Below, in pieces: positions 1 through 6,104 of a stretch of 6,339 nucleotides of DNA. The position numbers and the translations under genes were made by a program. The stretch spans positions 1 to 6,339 of the forward strand of contig JACDHU010000109.1 of assembly GCA_013820865.1 (NCBI GenBank), read 5' to 3'. The stretch comes from Chloroflexota bacterium. GTDB lineage: Bacteria > Chloroflexota > Limnocylindria > QHBO01. The notes below the pieces were generated by a model. The model saw only the letters and a program-made list of their open reading frames with translations, was not told the DNA's origin and ran no database searches. Position 1 is the first letter of the stretch. Each line of letters starts with the position of its first letter.

Positions 1-1673
1 AGCGTGATGACACCCGTTGCCTCGACGTCACCAATCGACGTCGCGAGGGCGGTCTCATCTTCGCTACCGGGGGTGAAGCGGATGGTGCCGAGGCCCGTGG
101 ATCCTTCGGGGACCTCGGTCTCGGAGATCACCACCGTGCCGTCGACGACCTCGAACGTGTACATGCTCGTGTCGAGGCAGACATCCGCCTCGAGCATGCC
201 ATTTTCATTCACGTCGACCATGACAACGTCTTCGCACAGGGCCTGCTGCATGAAGTCCCCGTCACTCGACAGGATCTGGGTGGTGCCATCGGCGGCGACG
301 ACTGAGAAGTCAAAGTCAACGTTCCCGTTGGTGATCGCGCCGGGCTTCGGCACGTCACCGGTCAGGACGATGGTCGGGCAGGCAAGAACGGTGGCCACGA
401 GGCCCGGAGCGGTTCCAAAGCCTCCAGGCTGACCGCCAGCGCCTGCATTCTCGACAGCATTGAACTCCGCAACCGTGGTCACCTCGTCACAGAGGTGCTT
501 CATGATCGAGACCTGGACGGTCTCGGCCGGCTCCTCGCCCTCGTCGCACAGTACGAAGGCTGCACGGTCGTTATATACCTTGTGTCGAGCCTCGCCGTTG
601 TCGAGACGCTCGATGGTCACCTCGATGAAGTTGACGAAGCTCGTCAGACCCTGCGGCTCGAAGGTGATGGCGTAATCGACCGTGATTACCTCATCGACGG
701 CCAGCTCGACACCGACGAGATCGTCGATCGTCGTCCGAGCGAGTGCCTGATCGCCTTCGGACAGGACCGTGTCAAGAGCAGAGGTGAGACGGACAGCCCA
801 GCGGCCGTGATTGTCGACCTTGATCGTGCCGGTGACGGTAGCCGTGCCATCCGTGTTCAGGGCGGCGCACTCGGCATCCTTGTCAATCTCAACGCTCACT
901 CGCGAGCCGCTGTCGGGATTGACCTTGGGCCCGACGCAGAAGCCGAGACTGCTCATCGACGCGCCCCCGAACACCTCGTAGTTGTGCGGAGAGATGCTCC
1001 CCGTGGTCGAGGGGAAGTCGAGCGTGATGTTGCGGGTATCGCCTCCGGCTGAGACCACGAGCGCGGTGATCGTCTCCGTGCTCATGAAGTACGCCAGATT
1101 GGTGTCGCCGGTCACGCTGACGCCCATGGCATCACCGCCATCGGGTACGAAGGTGCTTCCGGTCCAGGTGAAGGTCACGAGGAGTGTTGTGGAAGCCGGG
1201 CATGTCTCGACGGTCGGCTCCTCGCCGCCGGGCTCCTCGGGCTGGTCCACGGTGACCGAATAGAGGACGAAGTAGCTGATCTCGGTCCCGAATTCAAAGG
1301 TCTGAGTCTCATCGGGAGCGAGGGTCGCGGTGATCTCGCCGCTGTTCTTGTTGTCGCCTTCGAATTCGTTTCCACCCTTGGCGCAGAAGACAACCGTTGC
1401 GTCGGTATCGTTGTTGTTCGTGAGCGTCACGACGCCGGGGTCACCGCTGTAGGTGATGCTGACGTCCTGCTCTGACTCGTCGCCCTCGGCGCCGTTGACG
1501 GCTCCGGATGGCGCTCCGTTCGTATCACTTGGACAGTGGTCGCCAGCAGCCAGCACCGTCCCGGGGCGCGCCGCGGCCGCGCCGAACAGTGCCAGGAGCA
1601 GGGAAAGAATTGCGCCGAGAGCGAGGACGGTCCGTCCCGTCGTGGCAGTCGACGCCTGTATCGATGAGTTCAT
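1..1673 (-). CDS. Large secreted beta-rich surface protein, 3' end missing (runs off left edge)
   Basis: An uninterrupted minus-strand frame runs from an ATG at 1673 to the window edge, giving 557 residues with no stop. Residues 1-43 form a signal peptide: a short polar start, a hydrophobic core at about 15-35 (LALGAILSLLLALFG) and likely cleavage near A35 or A43. The rest is poor in Lys, rich in Asp, Thr, Val and Gly, and reads as successive beta-sandwich modules. Acidic proline linkers separate them at about 143-153 (PEEPGGEEP) and 377-384 (DEGEEPAE). The last visible module begins VQVSIMKHLC (386-395) and contains DVNENGMLEAD (487-497), which resembles the D-x-N-G turn of Cna-B/prealbumin-like or dockerin-like repeats. 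Cysteines recur near module boundaries. Similar architectures occur in extracellular or cell-wall proteins, so I infer a surface or adhesin-like role; no catalytic motif is visible. An SD-like AAGGGGA lies 8 nt upstream and supports this start. The C-terminal anchor, if any, is outside the window. Confidence 0.85.
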   Translation of the reverse strand, partial: MNSSIQASTATTGRTVLALGAILSLLLALFGAAAARPGTVLAAGDHCPSDTNGAPSGAVNGAEGDESEQDVSITYSGDPGVVTLTNNNDTDATVVFCAKGGNEFEGDNKNSGEITATLAPDETQTFEFGTEISYFVLYSVTVDQPEEPGGEEPTVETCPASTTLLVTFTWTGSTFVPDGGDAMGVSVTGDTNLAYFMSTETITALVVSAGGDTRNITLDFPSTTGSISPHNYEVFGGASMSSLGFCVGPKVNPDSGSRVSVEIDKDAECAALNTDGTATVTGTIKVDNHGRWAVRLTSALDTVLSEGDQALARTTIDDLVGVELAVDEVITVDYAITFEPQGLTSFVNFIEVTIERLDNGEARHKVYNDRAAFVLCDEGEEPAETVQVSIMKHLCDEVTTVAEFNAVENAGAGGQPGGFGTAPGLVATVLACPTIVLTGDVPKPGAITNGNVDFDFSVVAADGTTQILSSDGDFMQQALCEDVVMVDVNENGMLEADVCLDTSMYTFEVVDGTVVISETEVPEGSTGLGTIRFTPGSEDETALATSIGDVEATGVIT

Positions 1674-1971
1674 GGGCTTGGTCCCCTTTTGCGATTGAGA
1701 TATGGCCGCGACTGCTCGGGTGCGTGGCGCGGAAGAGATGTGGACGGCGCTGGCGCACTGCGGCCCCTTTACCACCCCGCGTCGAGATACGCAGAATAGC
1801 TGCCAAAGTACTAGGCCCGCCAGTATGCAGGCGCTTGCTCGCTGAGCGCAATAGGTGTGGTCTTGTGTAAAAAGGTTGAGAAATAGGGCCCATGACCGTT
1901 GCAGTGGCGCACCACTAAGTCGCGCGCGACTGGTACGAATGGCGACGACGATGAGGAAACGGAGCGGAGGC
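1674..1971. other. Intergenic region, no gene seen
   Basis: This gap of almost 300 nt separates the metallo-hydrolase stop (1972) from the start of the secreted protein (1673), both on the minus strand. It must hold the hydrolase 3' end and the promoter of the secreted gene. It is less GC-rich than the genes, with an A/T patch around 1861-1885. The best -10-like string on the minus strand is CATATC about 30 nt before the ATG, but it has no matching -35. A small hairpin (AGTGG, 4-nt loop, CCACT; 1903-1916) lies about 55 nt after the hydrolase stop and has no T run. I see no small ORF or structural RNA I can support. Confidence 0.5.
1682..1688 (-). promoter_or_regulatory. Ribosome-binding site of the secreted protein gene
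   Basis: On the minus strand the sequence AAGGGGA lies 8 nt before the ATG at 1673. It matches the anti-SD core well and fixes the start just ahead of the signal peptide. A longer frame starting at 1893 overlaps in a different phase and has no such site. Confidence 0.6.
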
Positions 1972-2613
1972 CTAGGACGTGCGGCCGCGAGCCTCGAGAA
2001 GAACGACCTGGGTCTCGTCGGGGAGTGAGCTGACGGTCACCTGCGCCTTCGGCTGACGGATCGGCTCAACGGCCATCTCGTGCAGGAACTTGTCGGCGCC
2101 ACCGAGGTCGTTGGAGCCACCGTCCACGGCGTAGTGCATCGGGATCACGATCTTCGGACCGAGCTGGGCCACCACTTCGGCAGCCTCGGACGGGCTCAGG
2201 GTAGTCTCGCCGCCGACCGGAACCAGCAGCACGTCGACCGGGCCGAGCTCGGTGACCTGCTCCTCGGTCAGGAGATGGCCGAGGTCGCCGAGATGGGCGA
2301 TGTGGACGCCATCGATCTCGAAGGAGAAGACCATGTTGTCGCCGCGCGCCTGGCCGGCCTCGCCGTCGTGATAGGTCCGGACCCCGGTGATGAGCAGGTC
2401 GCTGAACTCGTACTCCCCTGGGCGGGTGAGCGTCAGGCCAGCGGTGATGGAGCGCGTGTACGTGTGGTCGGGATGATCGTGGCTCATGGTGAGCAGCTCG
2501 ACATCATGCTTGCCGGCAACGAAGCCCGTGGACGGGGGGCAGGGGTCGGTGATGACGGTGGCGTCCTTGCCCTTGAGTCGGAAGCAGGCACGTCCGTACC
2601 AGGTGATCTCCAT
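1972..2613 (-). CDS. UlaG-like MBL-fold metal-dependent hydrolase
   Basis: This complete 213-residue protein is of the usual length for the short UlaG/YtkL-like branch of the metallo-beta-lactamase superfamily (COG2220 type). It opens with the family's typical MEITWYGRACFRLKG strand. The metal-binding signature H45-x-H47-x-D49-H50 (SHDHPDHT) follows. D110 (HLGDLGH, 107-113) and H160 (IPMHY, 157-161) supply the other expected ligands, and H82 in TYHDG is another candidate. A cytoplasmic hydrolase with a dinuclear metal site is expected; the substrate cannot be told from sequence, and family members include lactonases, phosphodiesterases and many uncharacterised proteins. No signal peptide is present. 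The start fits the family, yet no Shine-Dalgarno sequence precedes it. The gene is divergent from the peptidase at 2856, and about 300 nt separates it from the next gene downstream, so it is probably monocistronic. Confidence 0.9.
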   Translation of the reverse strand: MEITWYGRACFRLKGKDATVITDPCPPSTGFVAGKHDVELLTMSHDHPDHTYTRSITAGLTLTRPGEYEFSDLLITGVRTYHDGEAGQARGDNMVFSFEIDGVHIAHLGDLGHLLTEEQVTELGPVDVLLVPVGGETTLSPSEAAEVVAQLGPKIVIPMHYAVDGGSNDLGGADKFLHEMAVEPIRQPKAQVTVSSLPDETQVVLLEARGRTS

Positions 2614-2623
2614 CGGTCAGTGG

Positions 2624-2629
2624 ATGGTA
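2624..2629 (-). promoter_or_regulatory. Possible -10 element of the hydrolase gene
   Basis: TACCAT on the minus strand matches TATAAT at four of six positions and fits TANNNT. Its end lies 10 nt before the ATG at 2613, so transcription would start a few bases before the codon. That agrees with the absence of a Shine-Dalgarno sequence. No convincing -35 box is seen, so the call is tentative. Confidence 0.3.
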
Positions 2630-2675
2630 GCAGCGTGGATCGGTGCGGGATCGGTCCTCGTTGCGCGACATAGCA

Positions 2676-2711
2676 CGAGCCCCGGTGTCCGCCCAATGAC
2701 ACCGGGGCTCG
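2676..2711. repeat. Perfect 14-bp inverted repeat in the divergent promoter region
   Basis: CGAGCCCCGGTGTC (2676-2689) and GACACCGGGGCTCG (2698-2711) are exact reverse complements around the 8-nt loop CGCCCAAT. The GC-rich stem would be very stable in RNA of either strand. Neither side continues into a T run, and no gene ends toward it: the hydrolase starts at 2613 and the peptidase at 2856, facing away from each other. It may be a U-less terminator of an unrecognised small transcript, a structured 5' leader, or a protein-binding palindrome. The repeat is certain; its function is not. Confidence 0.9.
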
Positions 2712-2713
2712 CA

Positions 2714-2729
2714 GGAGGGAGGGTGGAGG
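2714..2729 (+). other. G-tract run with G-quadruplex potential
   Basis: Sixteen purine-rich bases carry five G-tracts (2714-2715, 2717-2719, 2721-2723, 2725-2726, 2728-2729) separated by single bases. Two-tier quadruplex formation on the plus strand is possible. The tract begins 3 nt after the 14-bp inverted repeat and lies in the divergent promoter region. A polypurine block is evident; folding in vivo is inference. Confidence 0.4.
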
Positions 2730-2843
2730 TAGAAACCCTGGTGGATTTCCATCTCGCAGATTGAAGACTAGGCAGGCGTTCTAAACCGGAGGCTTGCCGC
2801 ACCTTAAGAAACGTGAACGTTCGGCGCCTCCGATCAGGCATGC

Positions 2844-2849
2844 GAGAAT
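2844..2849 (+). promoter_or_regulatory. Possible extended -10 element of the peptidase gene
   Basis: TGCGAGAAT (2841-2849) resembles an extended -10 (TGN plus a hexamer matching TATAAT at four of six positions). The hexamer ends 6 nt before the ATG at 2856, which would place the transcription start at or next to the A of the start codon. No Shine-Dalgarno sequence lies upstream, consistent with a leaderless mRNA. An 8-bp palindrome GAACGTTC (2815-2822) lies near the expected -35 position. Support is pattern-only. Confidence 0.35.
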
Positions 2850-2855
2850 GCGCCG

Positions 2856-4187
2856 ATGTCTGCCCTCCAACGCGTTGCCGCCATCGCGGTCGCGCTCATC
2901 GTCGTCGTCGGGATCACCGTTCTGGCACTCGGGGCTGCTGGTGGGCCGATCGCCATCGGCCCCGGCCCCGGCCCCAGCGCAAGTGCTGAGCCGAGCGCGA
3001 GCCCGAGCACCGAGCCGAGCACCGGCGAGGGGTCCCCAGAACCGACCTCGAGCGCCGGACCGCCATCGCCCGATGACGAAGAAGTCCTCGCCATGCTGTC
3101 CGAGATCGAGGAGCAGGTCATCGCCATCCGGGGGCTGCCGTCGGCCGGGATCGGTCCTGCCGATCTCATCACACGAGCCGAGCTCGGGGTCGAGCTCCAG
3201 GCGCTCTTTGATGACGAATACTCGCCGGATGAGCGCGAGCGCGACAACTTCGTGCTGCGGGCATTCGGGTTGCTCGGTCCGGACGAGGACGTCGCGGAAC
3301 TCCAGCTTCAATTGTTGGGCGATCAGGTGCTCGGCTTCTACGACGAGACCGACCAGCGCATGGTGGTCGTGACCGATGCCGGCCTGGATGCCGCGGCCAA
3401 GCTCACCTACGCCCACGAGTACACGCACGCCCTCCAGGACGCCGCTTTCGGCCTCGACACGCTTGAGACCGATGCAGTCGGCGAGGATGATCGGTCCCTG
3501 GCGCGCATCACGCTGATCGAGGGCGATGCGACCGTGACCATGCTGGCGTGGGCGCTCAAGCACCTGGGCCCCGAGGAGTTGCTGCAGATCGGGACCGACA
3601 CGATCCTGCCGGACACCACCGGCATTCCATCCTGGATGCTCAACCAGCTTCAGTTCCCGTACACCACCGGACAGGTGTGGGTCGGCGCGATGTCAGGCGA
3701 TCCGCTGGCACCCGACTTCACCGAGGTGGATGCCGCCTACGCCGATCCGCCCGATTCGACTGAGCAGGTCATGGACCCGACCCTGCAAAGCTGGAACCAA
3801 CGGGAGCAGCCGGTCGACGTGCAGCTCCCGAATCTCGTTGCCGAGCTCGGCGACGGGTGGGAGGAGATCGACTCGTCACCGGTGGGCCAGGCCAGCATCG
3901 GCATCATGCTCGACCACTTCGGGGCAGAGACGGCGTCGGCGGCCGCCGATGGGTGGGGTGGCGACCGCGCTATCACCCTGTCTGGCCCGGACGAGCAGTT
4001 CGCCATGGTCTGGCGCCTGGCCTGGGAGACGCCCGAAGATGCGACCGAATTCGCCGATGCCTACGAGACCGTGGTCGACGCGCTACCCTTCCCGGCGGAG
4101 GTCGTGGCCATCAATGAGACCGAGGTCCTGGTCGTCCACGCTTCGACCGACGACCTGCTTGCCGAGGTGCAGTCGGCCGTGAATTAG
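2856..4187 (+). CDS. Membrane-anchored or secreted HExxH zinc metallopeptidase
   Basis: The protein is 443 residues and complete. Residues 7-29 are a hydrophobic export or anchor segment (RVAAIAVALIVVVGITVLALG). A low-complexity linker rich in Pro, Ser, Gly and Glu follows at about 36-72, then an extracytoplasmic domain. The zinc motif is H187-E188-Y189-T190-H191 (AHEYTHALQD). E222 in IEGDAT, 31 residues later, is the likely third ligand, the gluzincin-like arrangement of the uncharacterised HE-x-THALQD/EGDA family in bacteria and archaea. Other family-like blocks are FPYTTG (267-272), STEQVMDP (301-308) and GWGGDRA (366-372). Substrate and physiological role are unknown; proteolysis outside the membrane is inferred. 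The ATG at 2856 puts the hydrophobic segment at the N terminus, as needed for export. The gene is divergent from the hydrolase and convergent with argS, ending 15 nt from the argS stop. Confidence 0.85.
   Translation: MSALQRVAAIAVALIVVVGITVLALGAAGGPIAIGPGPGPSASAEPSASPSTEPSTGEGSPEPTSSAGPPSPDDEEVLAMLSEIEEQVIAIRGLPSAGIGPADLITRAELGVELQALFDDEYSPDERERDNFVLRAFGLLGPDEDVAELQLQLLGDQVLGFYDETDQRMVVVTDAGLDAAAKLTYAHEYTHALQDAAFGLDTLETDAVGEDDRSLARITLIEGDATVTMLAWALKHLGPEELLQIGTDTILPDTTGIPSWMLNQLQFPYTTGQVWVGAMSGDPLAPDFTEVDAAYADPPDSTEQVMDPTLQSWNQREQPVDVQLPNLVAELGDGWEEIDSSPVGQASIGIMLDHFGAETASAAADGWGGDRAITLSGPDEQFAMVWRLAWETPEDATEFADAYETVVDALPFPAEVVAINETEVLVVHASTDDLLAEVQSAVN
2958..2975 (+). repeat. Three tandem GGCCCC hexamers in the peptidase linker
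   Basis: Three exact copies of GGCCCC encode the Gly-Pro repeat at the start of the linker (IGPGPGPS). Imperfect CCGAGC-type repeats that encode Pro/Ser/Glu follow to about 3025. This is a coding microsatellite-like tract where linker length could vary between strains by slippage in multiples of 6 nt without a frameshift. Confidence 0.7.
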
Positions 4188-4202
4188 GTCGGTCACTGGT
4201 GC

Positions 4203-5855
4203 CTACATGGAGTCGGGGGCCGAGATTCCGAGCAGGTCGAGGACGTTGGCGAGCACCGATCGCGTGGCGTCGACCAGGGCAAGGCGGGCGGATGACAGCG
4301 CGACGTCATCGGTCAGGACTTTGCAGTCGCGGTAGAAGGCACTGAACGCGGTGGCCAGCTCGTACGCGTAGCGCGGCACCTCGTGCGTCTCGCGCCGTTC
4401 GGCGGCCTGGGCAAGCGCATCAGGGAAGTCAAGCAGGTGGTGGACCAATGCCTGCTCGGCCGGATGTGATAGCAGCTCACCCGCGCTCGATGCATCCGGG
4501 GCCAGGCCGGCGTCGGCGGCGATTCGCAGGATGGATGACGCCCGCGCGTGCGCGTACTGCACGTAATAGACGGGATTCTCGTTGCCCTGCTTCTTCGCCA
4601 GCTCGAGGTCGAAGTCGATCCCGGTGGTGTAGGCGCGCGAGCTGAAGAACCAGCGAGCGGCGTCCACGCCGACCTCGTTCAGGACGTCGTCGAGGGTGAT
4701 GAACTCGCCGGATCGCTTGCTCATCGGGATCTCGGCACCGTCACGCACGAAGCGGACCCAGGCGATGAGCAGCATGCGCACCGCCTCGCGGTCGTAGCCC
4801 ATGGCCTGCGCGGCGTTCCGGACGCGAGCGACGGTGCCATGGTGATCGGCGCCCCAGATGTAGATGAGTTCGCTGAAGCCACGGTCGAACTTCTCGGTGA
4901 CGTAACCGATGTCCGACGCGAAGTAGGTTGGTTGCCCGTTGGAGCGAACGATGACGCGGTCCTTGTCGTCACCGAAGTCGGTTGATCGGAACCATGTGGC
5001 GCCATCGGTCTCGTGGATGTGGCCGCTCTCGCGAAGGCGGGTCACGGCTCGCTCGACCCAGCCCTCATCATGGAGGGAGCTCTCTTCCTTCCACACGTCG
5101 AACGTGACCCCCAGTCGGGCCAGGCTGGCCTCGATGCCGGCGCGGACTCGTTCGGAAGCCCATCGACCGATCAGTATCCCGGCGTCATCCGGGGTCTCTG
5201 CCGCCCGTAACGCAAGCTCGTCCGGCATCTCGGCGGCGAGCTCTTCGACGTATGCGCCGTGGTACCCGTCTTCGGGAAGGTCGGTGCTGTGTCGGCGCGC
5301 CAGGACAGAAAGGCCGAGGTTGATGACCTGCGCCCCGAAGTCGTTGAAGTAGTACTCGCGCGTCACCTGATGGCCCGCCGCAGCGAGTACGCGCGACAGC
5401 ACGTCGCCCACGAAGGCGCCGCGGGCGTTGCCGACGTGCAGCGGACCGGTCGGATTGGCGCTCACGAACTCGACGTTGATCGAGCGCGGGTGCGTCGTGG
5501 TCTCGCGCCCGTACGACGGTTCGACGTCGAGGATGGGTCCGACCTGGCCGGCGACCCACCGCGGGTCGAGGCGAAGATTGAGGAATCCGGGAGCCGCAAT
5601 GCTCGCCTCCGCGATGGCCGGATGGTGGTCAAGGTGGTCGCTGATGATTTGGGCAATGCGCATTGGCGCAGTGCGGGCAACCGGGGTGAGCTGCATGGCG
5701 ACGTTGCTGGCCCAGTCACCGTGCTCGGGCTTGGCCGGCTTTTCGAGACCGATGGCGGGGAGTTCGACGTCCGACGGAATGGCCAGGCTGCCGTCAGTGA
5801 CCGCGCGGTCGCGGGCATCGGCGATGGCACGGATCAGTTCCGCTCGAAGGCTCAT
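4203..5855 (-). CDS. argS: Arginyl-tRNA synthetase
   Basis: This cytoplasmic class I aminoacyl-tRNA synthetase charges tRNA-Arg with arginine using ATP. The 550-residue length is typical. Residues 1 to about 95 form the Arg-specific N-terminal domain (KPEHGDWASNVAM, 42-54). The HIGH-type signature is in SANPTGPLHVGNARG (132-146; H140, G142, N143). GADHHG (335-340) sits in the catalytic core. The KMSKS-type loop is the variant MSKRSG (378-383), a form common in ArgRS. NPVYYVQYAHARAS (427-440) opens the helical DALR anticodon-binding domain, which runs to the C-terminal M550. The ATG at 5855 starts the expected N-terminal helix. No Shine-Dalgarno sequence precedes it; instead an 11-bp inverted repeat abuts the start codon. 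The gene lies 51 nt downstream of the mini-protein gene on the same strand and converges on the peptidase gene. Confidence 0.97.
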   Translation of the reverse strand: MSLRAELIRAIADARDRAVTDGSLAIPSDVELPAIGLEKPAKPEHGDWASNVAMQLTPVARTAPMRIAQIISDHLDHHPAIAEASIAAPGFLNLRLDPRWVAGQVGPILDVEPSYGRETTTHPRSINVEFVSANPTGPLHVGNARGAFVGDVLSRVLAAAGHQVTREYYFNDFGAQVINLGLSVLARRHSTDLPEDGYHGAYVEELAAEMPDELALRAAETPDDAGILIGRWASERVRAGIEASLARLGVTFDVWKEESSLHDEGWVERAVTRLRESGHIHETDGATWFRSTDFGDDKDRVIVRSNGQPTYFASDIGYVTEKFDRGFSELIYIWGADHHGTVARVRNAAQAMGYDREAVRMLLIAWVRFVRDGAEIPMSKRSGEFITLDDVLNEVGVDAARWFFSSRAYTTGIDFDLELAKKQGNENPVYYVQYAHARASSILRIAADAGLAPDASSAGELLSHPAEQALVHHLLDFPDALAQAAERRETHEVPRYAYELATAFSAFYRDCKVLTDDVALSSARLALVDATRSVLANVLDLLGISAPDSM

Positions 5856-5885
5856 GGGTCATCGAGTCTAGCGCCTCGATGACCC
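5856..5885 (-). terminator. 11-bp inverted repeat between the mini-protein gene and argS
   Basis: GGGTCATCGAG (5856-5866) and CTCGATGACCC (5875-5885) are exact reverse complements around an 8-nt loop. On the minus strand the hairpin starts 21 nt after the mini-protein stop, a natural place for a terminator, but no T run follows. Its 3' arm ends directly at the argS ATG. It could be a U-less terminator, an operator over the argS promoter, or a leader hairpin limiting argS translation from read-through mRNA. The repeat is certain and the function undecided. Confidence 0.5.
5865..5870 (-). promoter_or_regulatory. Possible -10 element of argS
   Basis: TAGACT on the minus strand fits TANNNT and matches TATAAT at four of six positions. 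It ends 9 nt before the argS ATG, so the mRNA leader would be only a few bases. It overlaps the loop and the inner arm bases of the inverted repeat at 5856-5885, so a protein bound there, or the extruded hairpin, would cover the promoter. No clear -35 is seen. Confidence 0.35.
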
Positions 5886-5906
5886 GCGGCCGGGACCGAC
5901 CGGGAC

Positions 5907-6074
5907 TCAGCCCTCGACGGAGCCTGAGACGACGGGAGCGGGATCGGTCTGAGAGCTCGTGTCGGCGTGGACGGCACCCCCGATGGCGAGCGAGAGGATC
6001 ATCCAGGCGGCTGCCAGGGCGACCAGGACTCGATTCGGGCGGTGTTCGACGGATGTGAGCGCTTTAGGCTGCAT
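5907..6074 (-). CDS. Secreted or membrane mini-protein, 55 aa, unknown function
   Basis: I do not recognise this protein. Starting at the ATG at 6074 it has 55 residues: a basic stretch (E10-H-R-P-N-R15), a hydrophobic segment at about 16-35 (VLVALAAAWMILSLAIGGAV), then a polar acidic tail. VHA/DT (35-39) fits a signal-peptidase I site; cleavage there would release an 18-residue peptide, D38 to G55. Without cleavage it would be a single-pass membrane protein. There is no cysteine, so it is not a lipoprotein. A purine-rich GAGAGAAG lies 10 nt upstream of the ATG. A longer frame from TTG at 6140 adds 22 basic residues but would read through the inverted repeat at 6105-6135, so I prefer the ATG. 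It lies between the receiver gene and argS on the same strand, with recognisable boundary hairpins on both sides. Confidence 0.5.
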   Translation of the reverse strand: MQPKALTSVEHRPNRVLVALAAAWMILSLAIGGAVHADTSSQTDPAPVVSGSVEG

Positions 6075-6084
6075 CGATAGTGGT

Positions 6085-6092
6085 CTTCTCTC
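6085..6092 (-). promoter_or_regulatory. Likely ribosome-binding site of the mini-protein gene
   Basis: GAGAGAAG on the minus strand ends 10 nt before the ATG at 6074. It is the only purine-rich run in the upstream region and favours the 55-residue form over a TTG start at 6140. Confidence 0.4.
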
Positions 6093-6104
6093 GGGCTTGC
6101 GGGT

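Noticed and set aside
495..1052. 185-aa plus-strand ORF within the secreted-protein region
   Set aside because: The minus strand here encodes a continuous 557-residue protein with a signal peptide and modular structure. The plus frame is its antisense shadow.
1831..1849. GCGCT/AGCGC hairpin in the 1674-1971 gap
   Set aside because: A 5-bp stem with a 9-nt loop is expected by chance in GC-rich DNA and has no gene-boundary position to support it.
1525..1893. 122-aa minus-strand ORF upstream of and overlapping the secreted protein start
   Set aside because: It overlaps the signal-peptide coding region in another phase, is Arg-rich without domains, and lacks an SD site. The ATG at 1673 has one.
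2080..2673. 197-aa plus-strand ORF over the hydrolase gene
   Set aside because: It is antisense to a gene with all MBL metal ligands intact, and no motif is seen in the plus frame.
2720..2810. Possible tRNA, selenocysteine tRNA or SRP RNA in the divergent gap
   Set aside because: Fragments such as GGTTTAGAACGCCTGCCT and CTTCAAT recall tRNA pieces, but no acceptor stem, anticodon stem or T-loop pairs up on either strand, and the SRP GGAAGGAAGCA-type loop is absent.
2617..2841. 74-aa minus-strand ORF filling the divergent promoter region
   Set aside because: It runs through the 14-bp inverted repeat and ends just before the hydrolase start. Its composition is Arg/Ser/Pro-rich with no motif and no SD site; probably chance.
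2781..3563. 260-aa minus-strand ORF opposite the peptidase gene
   Set aside because: It is the antisense shadow of a gene with clear family motifs. Its protein is a low-complexity Arg/Gly/Asp-rich sequence with no motif, as GC-rich antisense frames usually are.
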